A stretch of 14,417 nucleotides of DNA from positions 1 through 14,417 of the forward strand of contig JAICHN010000082.1 in NCBI GenBank assembly GCA_025924845.1, read 5' to 3'. The notes below the pieces were generated by a model that saw only the letters and a list, made by a program, of their open reading frames with translations, was not told the origin of the DNA and did not search any database. A program made the translations under genes and the position numbers. Every line of letters starts with the position of its first letter. The stretch's first letter is position 1. Shown here piece after piece: positions 1 through 6,878 of this stretch. This stretch comes from Chloroflexota bacterium (GTDB lineage Bacteria > Chloroflexota > UBA5177 > JANWHV01).

Positions 1-407
1 AGATAGAGGAGCGGCGCCAGCGCGATGATCGGCACCGCCTGGCTGGCGGCGATGATTGGCGCCGTCAACCGCCCCAACCACGGTACATGCGCGATGAGGT
101 AGCCCAGGGGAAGAGCAATGACCAGGGCGATAGCGAAGCCGATGCCCGCTTCCTGCAGCGTCACCCAGGAGTTGGTGATCAACGTGCCGTCGGCCAGCAT
201 GTCTCTGGTCCGCTCGAGCACCACGCCGGGGCGGGGCAGCACGAACTCCTGATAGTGACCGAGCCGGGCGATCCCTTCCCAGCCGAGCAGGAAAATCGCG
301 GCGCTGAGGGCGGGTGAGCCGGCACGGAGGAAGGTGTTTCCCAGGCCCTTACCGCCAGAGCGATAGCGCCTCATCTGCGTCTTTGCCGACAGGTTGACCG
401 TCGCCAT
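1..407 (-). CDS. Riboflavin-type ABC transporter permease, N-terminal part (RibX-like), cut by window edge
   Basis: The first 135 codons are present, starting at ATG 407-405; the rest lies beyond the left edge. A short basic cytoplasmic N-terminus (MRRYRSGGKG, residues 12-21) is followed by a hydrophobic segment at about 33-49 and a second at about 88-108 (GIGFAIALVIALPLGYLIAH). The stretch ending in VPIIALAPLLY looks like the start of the permease core of the binding-protein-dependent family used by SsuC/ThiX/RibX importers. A purine-rich AGGGGGA lies about 13 bases upstream of the ATG. Substrate is inferred from the leader: an FMN riboswitch and terminator directly precede the gene, and RibX permeases under FMN riboswitches are known from Chloroflexota. 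The family fold is fairly sure. The riboflavin assignment depends on the riboswitch, and a thiamine-precursor or nitrate/taurine-type permease would look the same here. Confidence 0.75.
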   Translation of the reverse strand, partial: MATVNLSAKTQMRRYRSGGKGLGNTFLRAGSPALSAAIFLLGWEGIARLGHYQEFVLPRPGVVLERTRDMLADGTLITNSWVTLQEAGIGFAIALVIALPLGYLIAHVPWLGRLTAPIIAASQAVPIIALAPLLY

Positions 408-428
408 GCCGTTTTCCGTCCCCCTAGT

Positions 429-456
429 AAAAAACCCGAAGGTAACCTCCTTCGGG
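429..456 (-). terminator. Intrinsic terminator downstream of the FMN riboswitch
   Basis: On the minus strand an 8-bp perfect stem CCCGAAGG/CCTTCGGG (449-456 with 435-442) with a 6-base loop is followed directly by TTTTTT (429-434). It sits between the aptamer and the permease start, where a transcription-attenuating expression platform belongs. It should form when FMN is bound and stop transcription before the permease gene. Confidence 0.88.
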
Positions 457-528
457 CCGGTGACGGATCGATACGACAGCCGCTCTCGGCCGCTCGCCAG
501 GGTTTGGCGACAACCAGCGCGACACATC

Positions 529-669
529 GCCTTCTTCCATCCGGACTATACCGTCGGCTCCGGCATCTCACCGGATCTGCTGACACGCGTCGATTGAACG
601 CGCCGCTCGCGGGCTCGGCCCCTTTTGGAGTCATACCGCCGGTAGGGAATCACACCCTGCCCTGAAGGC
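529..669 (-). ncRNA. FMN riboswitch (RFN element)
   Basis: On the minus strand the conserved FMN aptamer blocks appear in order: AGGGTGTGATTCCC, then ACCGGCGGT, then GAGCCCGCGAGCG, then a variable stem, then GATCCGGTGAGATGCCGG, AGCCGACGGT and AGTCCGGATGGAAGAAGG. The closing P1 helix is GCCTTC (669-664) with GAAGGC (534-529). These blocks match the RFN consensus nearly base for base, including the paired loops of the six-stem junction. The element lies 122 bases upstream of the permease start and is followed by an intrinsic terminator, so it should switch the permease off when cellular FMN is high. It is not upstream of riboflavin biosynthesis genes here, so it marks a transport operon. Confidence 0.96.
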
Positions 670-678
670 TACAGGTAC

Positions 679-707
679 ACGATACCTCATTGTACGGGGG
701 ACGGCAA
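679..707 (-). promoter_or_regulatory. Candidate promoter for the riboswitch-permease transcript
   Basis: On the minus strand TTGCCG (707-702) and TATCGT (684-679) are separated by 17 bases, each matching four of six sigma-70 consensus positions. The predicted start near 672 would place the aptamer P1 helix at the very 5' end of the RNA. The position fits well; the hexamers are only moderate. An alternative -10 is TACAAT a little upstream. Confidence 0.4.
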
Positions 708-720
708 ATCGCGCCGGCTC

Positions 721-1332
721 CTACTCCTCGGGCCGATCTGGGCCGAGCAGCGCGGCCAGCACAGGGCTGGTGAACTCCGAGGCCAGGCAGTCCATGTGGA
801 TCGTGTCGTGAAAGGCGCCCCCGACCCACTTGCACTGGCGCTGCCTGCCAAACTCGCGGAAACCCGCCTTTTCATAAGCCCGCCTGCCCGCCAGGTTGCC
901 GGCGTTGACCAGGAGCGACACGCTATGCAGACCGAGCGCCGTAAAGGCGTAGTCAAGCATGAGCCGTGTCGTCTCGGTGCCATAGCCTTTGCCGCGCATA
1001 TCGGGCTCGCCGATCAAGATACCGAACACGGCGGAGCGATCGCGATAATTGATCGCCATGAGGCTCGTATTACCGATCGGCCACCAGGACGTCTTCTCGT
1101 AGATCGTAAAGCCAATCTCATTCGCTGCCTTGCCCGCGTCGGACAGCCACGTCTCCTCCTGCTCGAAGGTAAGGGGACGCGGGCTTCCTCCGAGGTTGCG
1201 AAGAGTACTGAAATCGTTGATCCAGCGCTGATAGACCGGAAGGAGATCCTTCCGTAGCGGGCCAAGCGCTACCAGTTCCCCTATGATATTCAGGATCGGG
1301 CGGTCCTGTTGCGCGTCGAATCCGGTGGCCAT
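721..1332 (-). CDS. GNAT-family N-acetyltransferase (RimJ/RimL-like)
   Basis: The product is 203 residues from ATG 1332, preceded by GGGAGA about ten bases upstream; a longer open frame runs back to 1395 but would overlap the preceding gene. GNAT hallmarks are visible: the acetyl-CoA pyrophosphate-binding loop RGKGYGTE (about 113-120) and the motif-B region NAGNLAGRRAYEKAGF (about 143-158). The pattern is that of the RimJ/RimL branch, which acetylates protein N-termini or small amines such as polyamines and drugs. The substrate cannot be read from sequence. The gene starts 16 bases after the lysR stop on the same strand, so the two are probably one transcript. The C-terminal 20 residues (TSPVLAALLGPDRPEE) extend past the usual domain end. 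Confidence 0.82.
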   Translation of the reverse strand: MATGFDAQQDRPILNIIGELVALGPLRKDLLPVYQRWINDFSTLRNLGGSPRPLTFEQEETWLSDAGKAANEIGFTIYEKTSWWPIGNTSLMAINYRDRSAVFGILIGEPDMRGKGYGTETTRLMLDYAFTALGLHSVSLLVNAGNLAGRRAYEKAGFREFGRQRQCKWVGGAFHDTIHMDCLASEFTSPVLAALLGPDRPEE

Positions 1333-1348
1333 GGGGGCAATCTCCCAA

Positions 1349-2302
1349 TCACAAATCTTTGCGAGCTGGCGCCGTGGGGCGGGGCGAGACCCCAACCGGG
1401 ACGGGAAGATCGAGCGGTGCGGCGAGGATCTCGCGGGTGAGCGCGATGAACGCCCTCAGGGCGGGCGATAACCACTTATCACGGTGCCACACCATGAGTG
1501 TGACGAGACCGAAGTCCTTGGCGGTCCAGGGTAAGGCGACGAGACGACCACGAGCAAGCTCATCACGTACCGTCACCTCAGGCAGCAAACTCAGCCCCAT
1601 CCCGGCGATCACACACTGTTTGATCGCCTCAATGGAACTGAACTCGATGGTGCCGGCCGGGTGTACGTCGGCTGCTGCCAGCATGCGCTCGAAGCGTTCG
1701 CGATAGACACACCCCACCTCGGTCAGCAGCAGAGTCTCTCCATGCAACATGCGGGTATCGACGCGTACGCGCCGGGTGAGCGGGTGGTCGGGATGGGCAA
1801 AGAGCGCTAACGGCTCACGAACCAGGGGCTCGGTAACGAGGTCGGGGAACGATTGTCGGTCACCATAACAGAAGCCCATATCGGCCCTCCCCTCGGCGAG
1901 CATGCGCCGGAAGTCGATGCCGTCCATGGGCCGAAAGATGACCTGCACGCCGGGATAACGATCGCGGAATTGGGACAGCACCGGAGGGAGCCGGTGGATA
2001 CACAGCGATTCCGGGGTGACGATGGTGAGCGTGCCGGACGGCTCTTCCGTCGATGGTACCGCTGCCCTGGCCTCATCGGCTAATTGGAGCATACGCTCGG
2101 CGTAGGGCAGCAAACGGCGACCGGCGTCGTTGAGCAGAATCCGCTTGCTCAGGCGCTCAAATAGCGGAGTGCCCAGTTCGCTCTCCAACTCTTGAATCTG
2201 TGAGGAAACGCTGGACTGCGCGTAGTCCAGTGCCTCGGCGGCGCGGGTGAAGCTCAGCACGCTTGCCACCTCGCGAAACGTAGCCAGTTGTCGCAGTTCC
2301 AC
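1349..2302 (-). CDS. LysR-type transcriptional regulator
   Basis: A 317-residue LysR-family protein of normal length. The N-terminus MELRQLATFREVASVLSFTR, followed by AAEALDYAQSSVSSQIQELE and LGTPLFER, is the classic winged-helix domain (residues 1-60). A coiled linker helix (about 58-88) and a periplasmic-binding-like effector domain (about 92-295) follow; IVTPESLCIHRLPP opens the latter. The start is GTG 2302 with GGGAG seven bases upstream; an ATG four bases further up is out of frame. The last 20 residues are proline-rich and probably disordered. A GNAT acetyltransferase lies immediately downstream. Upstream are two T-N11-A palindromes shared with a divergent small gene, the usual layout for autoregulation plus control of the divergent gene. 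The effector is unknown. Confidence 0.93.
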   Translation of the reverse strand: MELRQLATFREVASVLSFTRAAEALDYAQSSVSSQIQELESELGTPLFERLSKRILLNDAGRRLLPYAERMLQLADEARAAVPSTEEPSGTLTIVTPESLCIHRLPPVLSQFRDRYPGVQVIFRPMDGIDFRRMLAEGRADMGFCYGDRQSFPDLVTEPLVREPLALFAHPDHPLTRRVRVDTRMLHGETLLLTEVGCVYRERFERMLAAADVHPAGTIEFSSIEAIKQCVIAGMGLSLLPEVTVRDELARGRLVALPWTAKDFGLVTLMVWHRDKWLSPALRAFIALTREILAAPLDLPVPVGVSPRPTAPARKDL

Positions 2303-2334
2303 ACATCGCTCCCGGCGATAGTAAAAATCAGAAC

Positions 2335-2365
2335 CATCGTTTGGAACGATGATAACACAGTGTTA
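2335..2365. promoter_or_regulatory. Two adjacent LysR-box palindromes
   Basis: The first site, CATCGTTTGGAACGATG (2335-2351), is a perfect 7+3+7 palindrome. It contains ATC-N9-GAT, the NodD-type form of the LysR box. The second, TAACACAGTGTTA (2353-2365), is a perfect 6+1+6 palindrome whose outer bases also read T-N11-A. Centres are 16 bp apart. They lie 33 to 63 bases upstream of the lysR start and just upstream of the divergent small gene. The palindromes are directly seen; binding by the adjacent LysR protein is inferred. Confidence 0.7.
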
Positions 2366-2369
2366 GGAT
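2341..2369 (+). promoter_or_regulatory. Candidate promoter of the divergent small gene
   Basis: TTGGAA (2341-2346) and TAGGAT (2364-2369) are separated by 17 bases on the plus strand. The -35 lies in the first palindrome and the -10 abuts the second, so a regulator bound to either would block or contact polymerase. It would give a leader of roughly 48 bases before the ATG at 2424. A minus-strand -10-like TACTAT (2323-2318) for lysR has no good -35 partner. Confidence 0.42.
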
Positions 2370-2423
2370 GGGGATAAGGAGCGGCAACGGTTGGAGTCCC
2401 GTCGATCTGGAAGGAGATCCAAG

Positions 2424-2612
2424 ATGCAAGGGCAATGGGAGACACTGGTCAACGGCAATAGCGCCTGGGAGCGGGAAGCGCGTCGCCTCGCGACCGTGGC
2501 AGGCATCGCCTATGTGGTACTCAATGCTGAACGCTTGATCTCCTACGACGTACGCGACTTGCAGGCGCTCAACCTGAGGCTGCGTCGGAAGCATCGCCGG
2601 CGGTCGATATAG
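2424..2612 (+). CDS. Small hypothetical protein divergent from lysR
   Basis: I do not recognise this 62-residue product. It starts at ATG 2424 with a near-ideal AAGGAGATC six bases upstream, which argues for the internal start over an earlier ATG at 2391. The sequence opens MQGQWETLVNGNSAWEREAR, has a short hydrophobic stretch (TVAGIAYVVLN, about 25-35), and ends in a very basic tail (RLRRKHRRRSI). It could be a small nucleic-acid or membrane-surface-binding protein, but no fold can be assigned. It is divergent from lysR, shares its palindromic intergenic region, and overlaps the last 44 bases of menE in convergent orientation. Codon third positions are G/C-rich like the neighbours. It could still be a chance frame antisense to the menE end; the ribosome binding site is the main support. 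Confidence 0.5.
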   Translation: MQGQWETLVNGNSAWEREARRLATVAGIAYVVLNAERLISYDVRDLQALNLRLRRKHRRRSI

Positions 2613-4161
2613 CCGGCCCTTCCGCCTCGGCGCGTAGCTGCCGGCGGAGCACCTTGCCGGCCGCATTCCGGGGCAGGGCCGCCACGATACGAATTCGGGT
2701 CGGCGTCTTGTAACCGGCCAGGCGCTCACGGCAAAAGTCTCGGAGCTGCACGGCATCGATGGCCGCGCCTTTGCGAGAGACAACCGCCGCGGCCACGCAC
2801 TGGCCCCACCGCGCGTCGGTGATGCCGTAAACCGCTGCCTCGGTCAGGTCGGGGTGGGTCAGCAATACAGCCTCGACCTCAGCCGGAGAGATGTTTTCGC
2901 CCCCGCTGATAATCAGATCAGCACGGCGATCCAGCACATAGAGGTAGCCTTCGTCGTCCAGTCGTCCGATGTCACCCGTGTGCAGCCATCCGTCGCCGGG
3001 CGCGGCGGGCAACGGTCGCGAGAAGTCACCATCCTCGGGAAGGTAGCCGGAGGCAACGCTCGGGCCGCGCACCCAGATCTCGCCTTCGACCCCTGCCCCG
3101 ACCTGAACTCGGTCGGATCGGGCATCGACTGGCGCGATCTGAATTTCATTCGTCAACAAAGGTCGGCCCGCCGAGCCTAACTTGCGCAGGGCATCGGTCG
3201 GTGAAAGCGCCACAACCTGGGAGGCAGTCTCCGTCATACCATAGCTTTGCACCACGGGAAGCCGGCGTGCCGCGCACTCTTCCAGGATGCCGAGCGGCGC
3301 CGGCCCGCCCCCCAGCAGGACACAGCGCAGGGTGGGGGGGGGCGGGCTGCCCGCCCAATGGTCGAGCAAGCGCCGCAGCATGACCGTCACCAGCGAAACA
3401 ATGGTCACGCCGTACTCGGTCATGGCGCGACTTGCCGAAGTGGGGTCGAAGCTGGGGCCGCCCCGATTGACCGACGGGAAAATCAGCGGAATGCCATAGA
3501 TAACGGCGCGGAACAGCATGGCCAGTCCACCCACGTGGAACAGGGGGAGACAGACGAGCCAGCTATCGTCTTCGCGCAAGCCGAGGTTAAGCGCGGAAGC
3601 GGTCGCACTCCACCAATGGTTCCCATAGTTGAGCAGAACTCCCCTGGATTGTCCAGTAGTGCCGGAGGTGAACATGACGCACTGGGTTTCCCGCAAGTCG
3701 AGCCGCGGCGATTCGCCAGGTGCGACAGCCCGTTCGGGTGACCGGAGCGCATCCGTGATCGCAAGGAGTGTCGGCGCCGCGGCCAGGAGCTTAATCAACC
3801 GTGCTTGCGTCTCGGTTTGCTCGTCATGAACCAGGATTCGGGCACCCGACAAGGAGATCTGCCGGCCGAGTTCGGGTGGAGCGTGGCGAAGGTTGAGCGG
3901 GACCAAAACGGCGCCCAGGCGAGTCAGCCCATGGACCAACGCGACGTACGGCGCGCCATTGGTGAGCAGGGCCGCTACGCGATCGCCGCGAGCCACACCG
4001 CTATGGCGGAGCCGGCAGGCTAGCACATCGGCGCACCGATCCAGTTCGGCGTAGGTCCACCGGACGCCTCCTTCCGCCTCGATCACGGCGGGAGAGTCAG
4101 GACGGTCGGCGGCACGCCTGGCCAGCCACTCCGGCACGTACTGCCAATCAGATACCGACAC
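2569..4161 (-). CDS. menE: o-Succinylbenzoate-CoA ligase
   Basis: A 530-residue ANL-superfamily acyl-CoA synthetase that activates OSB with ATP and CoA to OSB-CoA in menaquinone synthesis. Motifs in order: the P-loop FTSGTTGQSRGV (164-175), the adenine-binding YGMTETAS (307-314), the ATP-ribose-binding GWLHTGD (391-397), the hinge region DRRADLIISGGENISPAEVE (411-430), and the catalytic C-terminal lysine in AAGKVLRR (K503). The family P-loop is normally followed by Pro-Lys; here it reads Ser-Arg. The start is GTG 4161 with GGCGAGG close upstream, eight bases after the menA stop. Last gene of the six-gene men operon, which supports MenE rather than a general fatty-acid ligase. At 530 residues it is longer than typical MenE (about 450-490), partly from a tail after residue 510. 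Confidence 0.92.
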   Translation of the reverse strand: MSVSDWQYVPEWLARRAADRPDSPAVIEAEGGVRWTYAELDRCADVLACRLRHSGVARGDRVAALLTNGAPYVALVHGLTRLGAVLVPLNLRHAPPELGRQISLSGARILVHDEQTETQARLIKLLAAAPTLLAITDALRSPERAVAPGESPRLDLRETQCVMFTSGTTGQSRGVLLNYGNHWWSATASALNLGLREDDSWLVCLPLFHVGGLAMLFRAVIYGIPLIFPSVNRGGPSFDPTSASRAMTEYGVTIVSLVTVMLRRLLDHWAGSPPPPTLRCVLLGGGPAPLGILEECAARRLPVVQSYGMTETASQVVALSPTDALRKLGSAGRPLLTNEIQIAPVDARSDRVQVGAGVEGEIWVRGPSVASGYLPEDGDFSRPLPAAPGDGWLHTGDIGRLDDEGYLYVLDRRADLIISGGENISPAEVEAVLLTHPDLTEAAVYGITDARWGQCVAAAVVSRKGAAIDAVQLRDFCRERLAGYKTPTRIRIVAALPRNAAGKVLRRQLRAEAEGPAISTAGDASDAASG

Positions 4162-4169
4162 GGCCTCGC

Positions 4170-5081
4170 CTAGCGCAGCAGGCTCAGCGCGAACAGCGCG
4201 CCGAATCGCAGGTGCAGTTCCGCTGTACCCTTCAGGGCCTTGTTAAGGGCACGGTCCTGATTGGCAGCGAGATAGAGCGAGAGGCGCACGGCGCGGGGGA
4301 GGGTGAGCAGGGGAAGCCAGAATGTATAGTCCCAACTGGCCCCGGTCTGCCATAAAGTAAACGGAATGGTGTAGGAAATCAGTTGGAACAGCATATACTG
4401 TTGGCGAGTCGCCTCGCGGCCGATCCGCACGGCAAGGGTGCGCTTCCCAGCCGCGCGGTCAGTGTCAATATCGCGCAGATTATTCACTACCAGGATGTTG
4501 GCGCAGAGCAAACCAACCGGCACGGAGGCGAGCAGCACATGTAAGGTGACCGTTCCCGTTTGCAAGTAAAACGTGCCTGCTACGGCGATCAAGCCGAAGA
4601 AGACGAAGACGAATAGGTCACCGAGTCCGTGATAACCAAGGGGGAATGGTCCGCCCGTATAGCCGATCCCACAGAGAATGGACAAGATGCCGATCGCCAG
4701 AATGGGTGCCCCGCCCACCGCAACCAGGTATGCGCCCAGCAGCAAGGCAAGGGCGAACGTGTAACCTGTGGCTAGCAGCACCTGGCGCGGCGTGAATATA
4801 CCGCTCTGTGTCACCCTGGTGGGACCCAGCCGCTCGGCCGTATCGGCGCCCTTGCGGAAGTCGTAGTAGTCGTTGGCGAAGTTCGTTCCGATCTGAATGA
4901 GCAGGGAACAAGCAAGGGTTGCCAAGAACACAATCAGGTGAAATTGGCGGGCCGAAATAGCCAGGGCGCTGCCCACCAGCACCGGCACCACCGCGGCGGG
5001 CAGCGTAGCGGGGCGGGCCGCCAAATACCATCCGCGAAGCCGGTCAATCGGCTCGGATGCGGTCCCTTCCGACTCGCTCAT
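4170..5081 (-). CDS. menA: 1,4-Dihydroxy-2-naphthoate polyprenyltransferase
   Basis: A UbiA-superfamily integral membrane prenyltransferase that attaches a polyprenyl chain to DHNA, giving demethylmenaquinone. The first Asp-rich prenyl-diphosphate site is NFANDYYDFRKGADT (about residues 67-81) and the second is NNLRDIDTDRAAGKRTLAVR, both highly characteristic of MenA. Multiple hydrophobic segments run throughout; the N-terminal RGWYLAARPATLPAAVVPVLVG is the typical MenA entry helix. The start is taken at ATG 5081, which overlaps the menB stop as TGATG and suggests translational coupling; a GTG one codon earlier (5084) is equally possible. The end lies eight bases before menE. Confidence 0.95.
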   Translation of the reverse strand: MSESEGTASEPIDRLRGWYLAARPATLPAAVVPVLVGSALAISARQFHLIVFLATLACSLLIQIGTNFANDYYDFRKGADTAERLGPTRVTQSGIFTPRQVLLATGYTFALALLLGAYLVAVGGAPILAIGILSILCGIGYTGGPFPLGYHGLGDLFVFVFFGLIAVAGTFYLQTGTVTLHVLLASVPVGLLCANILVVNNLRDIDTDRAAGKRTLAVRIGREATRQQYMLFQLISYTIPFTLWQTGASWDYTFWLPLLTLPRAVRLSLYLAANQDRALNKALKGTAELHLRFGALFALSLLR

Positions 5082-5929
5082 CACGGCAGTCGCGGGTATT
5101 TACTAAAGTCGGGCTTTCGCTTCTCCAGGTAGGCGTTTCGCCCTTCCTGGGCCTCCTCGCTCATATAGAACAGAAGCGTGGCGTCGCCCGCCAGTTCCTG
5201 GATCCCGGCCAGGCCATCGGTGTCTGCATTGAAGGACGCCTTGAGACAGCGCAGCGCAATGGGACTCTTTTCGAGAATCTCCCGTGCCCAGGTCACCGCC
5301 TCGATTTCCAGCTCCTCGAGCGGCACCACGGTATTGATCAGGCCCATGTCGAGTGCTTGCTGGGCATTATATTGACGGCACAGATACCAGATCTCGCGGG
5401 CCTTCTTATGGCCAACCAGGCGAGCCAGATAGCCCGCTCCGTACCCGGCGTCAAAGCTTCCCACCCTGGGCCCGGTTTGCCCAAACACGGCGTTGTCGGC
5501 GGCGATGGTCAGGTCACAGACCACGTGCAACACGTGGCCGCCCCCTATCGCGTAGCCCGCCACCACGGCGATGACCGGCTTGGGGAGCGCGCGAATCTGC
5601 TTTTGCAAATCAAGCACATTCAGGCGCGGCACGCCGTCGGTGCCGACGTAGCCCGCCTCGCCGCGCACCCGCTGATCGCCGCCCGAACAGAAAGCTTTGG
5701 TCCCCGCGCCGGTGAGCAGGACCACGCCGACGGCCGGATCCTCACGGGCGATCGCGAACGCCTGGATCAACTCGTTCGTGGTCAGCGGAGTGAAGGCATT
5801 CCGCACCTCGGGCCGATTGATGGTGATGCGGGCGATGCCCTCGCCCACCTCATATAGAATGTCGCTGTATGACCCTTGTCGTTCCCAGGCTACGTCGGAG
5901 GGTTTGATCGTACGTTCGCCGGTTTCCAT
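5081..5929 (-). CDS. menB: 1,4-Dihydroxy-2-naphthoyl-CoA synthase
   Basis: A 282-residue crotonase-fold enzyme that cyclises OSB-CoA to DHNA-CoA. Visible features: the oxyanion-hole region [10 protein letters not shown] (81-90), [16 protein letters not shown] (125-140), the signature [22 protein letters not shown] (149-170), and the C-terminal [11 protein letters not shown] typical of MenB. By motif alignment with the E. coli enzyme, the active-site Tyr94, Ser158, Asp160 and Tyr255 are all kept. Gly153 (in QTGP) marks the bicarbonate-dependent type I class rather than type II enzymes, which carry Asp there. The start ATG 5929 follows AAGGAA, four bases after the menH stop. Confidence 0.97.
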   Translation of the reverse strand: METGERTIKPSDVAWERQGSYSDILYEVGEGIARITINRPEVRNAFTPLTTNELIQAFAIAREDPAVGVVLLTGAGTKAFCSGGDQRVRGEAGYVGTDGVPRLNVLDLQKQIRALPKPVIAVVAGYAIGGGHVLHVVCDLTIAADNAVFGQTGPRVGSFDAGYGAGYLARLVGHKKAREIWYLCRQYNAQQALDMGLINTVVPLEELEIEAVTWAREILEKSPIALRCLKASFNADTDGLAGIQELAGDATLLFYMSEEAQEGRNAYLEKRKPDFSKYPRLP

Positions 5930-5933
5930 TAGA

Positions 5934-6848
5934 CTATTCCTTTTGCTCGATTAAGGGAGGCTCCGGGGGTCCGGCCGCCAGTTCGCGAAAGAACATCAAC
6001 ACTTCCGCGTCAAATCGCTTGGGTTGCTCGAGGTGGACGTTGTGCCCCGCGTCATCCACAACCGCCACGCGCGCCCGCGGCAACTGCTCGGCCATGGTGA
6101 CCGCGTGTTCGCGGTAACGTTCGTCCAGCGCGCCCACGATGAGCAAGGTCGGCATGGTCAACTCGGCCAGCCGCTCGTGCAGGGGCGGAGTGGTGCCCAC
6201 GCCGAGTCCGCGCAGACTGTTCGCGATGCCGCGAGGCGTATTATGGAGACGCTGGTCCCGCTGACGGTGGCGTACAGGCAAAGGCAGCTTGCGTTGGCTG
6301 GCGAAGAGAGGTAGTGCCTCCCAGCGGCGCGTGAACGCGGCCACGCCCTTCCGTTCGGTGTACTCGGCCAACTCCTCATCACCGCGGCGCCGCTTGGCGC
6401 GGTCGTCGGGATCGAGAATGCCCGGTGACGCGCTCTCCAGAATAAGCGCGCCTACCTGGTCCGGCGCGGCCAGCGCGAGGTGGAGGGCCACTCTGCCGCC
6501 CATCGAATAGCCAAGTAAGCCATAGCGCTCCCGGCCTCCCTCCGGCAAGGGTGAGAGGAGTTGATCGCAGAGCGCTTGCAGATCCGCCACCGTATGCTCC
6601 ATCGTGTAGCGGGCCGGATCGGCAGGGGCGTCACTCTGCCCGTGACCTAGCAGATCGATGCTGATCACACGGAAATGAGCGCCGAACCCAGCCCGGTGCG
6701 GAGCCCAGTTTTCGGAGTCGCCCGCGAACCCGTGGAGTAAGAAAAGTGGCGGCCCCAGGCCGCTGACCGTCACGGAGTAGCGGACCCCATTGATCGGGAT
6801 CAGGCGTTCGGTCACGGCCCTGTCCGCGGCTGCCGGCGGATTATCCAT
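5934..6848 (-). CDS. menH: 2-Succinyl-6-hydroxy-2,4-cyclohexadiene-1-carboxylate synthase
   Basis: A 304-residue alpha/beta hydrolase placed between menD and menB, so it most likely removes pyruvate from SEPHCHC to give SHCHC. The oxyanion motif FLLHGFAGD (37-44), nucleophile elbow GYSMGGR (Ser115), acid in GALDERY (Asp242) and base in DAGHNVH (His269) form a complete catalytic triad. A cap domain (about 145-225) is very rich in Arg. It is longer than E. coli MenH (about 250 residues), through an N-terminal extension and a Pro-rich C-terminus. The operon position decides the assignment; by fold alone it could be another hydrolase. Confidence 0.9.
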   Translation of the reverse strand: MDNPPAAADRAVTERLIPINGVRYSVTVSGLGPPLFLLHGFAGDSENWAPHRAGFGAHFRVISIDLLGHGQSDAPADPARYTMEHTVADLQALCDQLLSPLPEGGRERYGLLGYSMGGRVALHLALAAPDQVGALILESASPGILDPDDRAKRRRGDEELAEYTERKGVAAFTRRWEALPLFASQRKLPLPVRHRQRDQRLHNTPRGIANSLRGLGVGTTPPLHERLAELTMPTLLIVGALDERYREHAVTMAEQLPRARVAVVDDAGHNVHLEQPKRFDAEVLMFFRELAAGPPEPPLIEQKE

Positions 6849-6878
6849 CCTCTGTCAACCCCTTTGTCGCCCCGGTGG

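Noticed and set aside
796..1257. Plus-strand frame of 153 codons opposite the GNAT gene
   Set aside because: Shadow of the GNAT coding frame, whose acetyl-CoA loop is clear on the minus strand.
3247..3741. Plus-strand frame of 164 codons opposite menE
   Set aside because: Antisense to conserved MenE motifs, low-complexity composition, no ribosome binding site of note.
5057..5857. Long plus-strand frame (266 codons) opposite menB
   Set aside because: A shadow of a high-GC coding gene; the minus strand encodes MenB with full active-site motifs.
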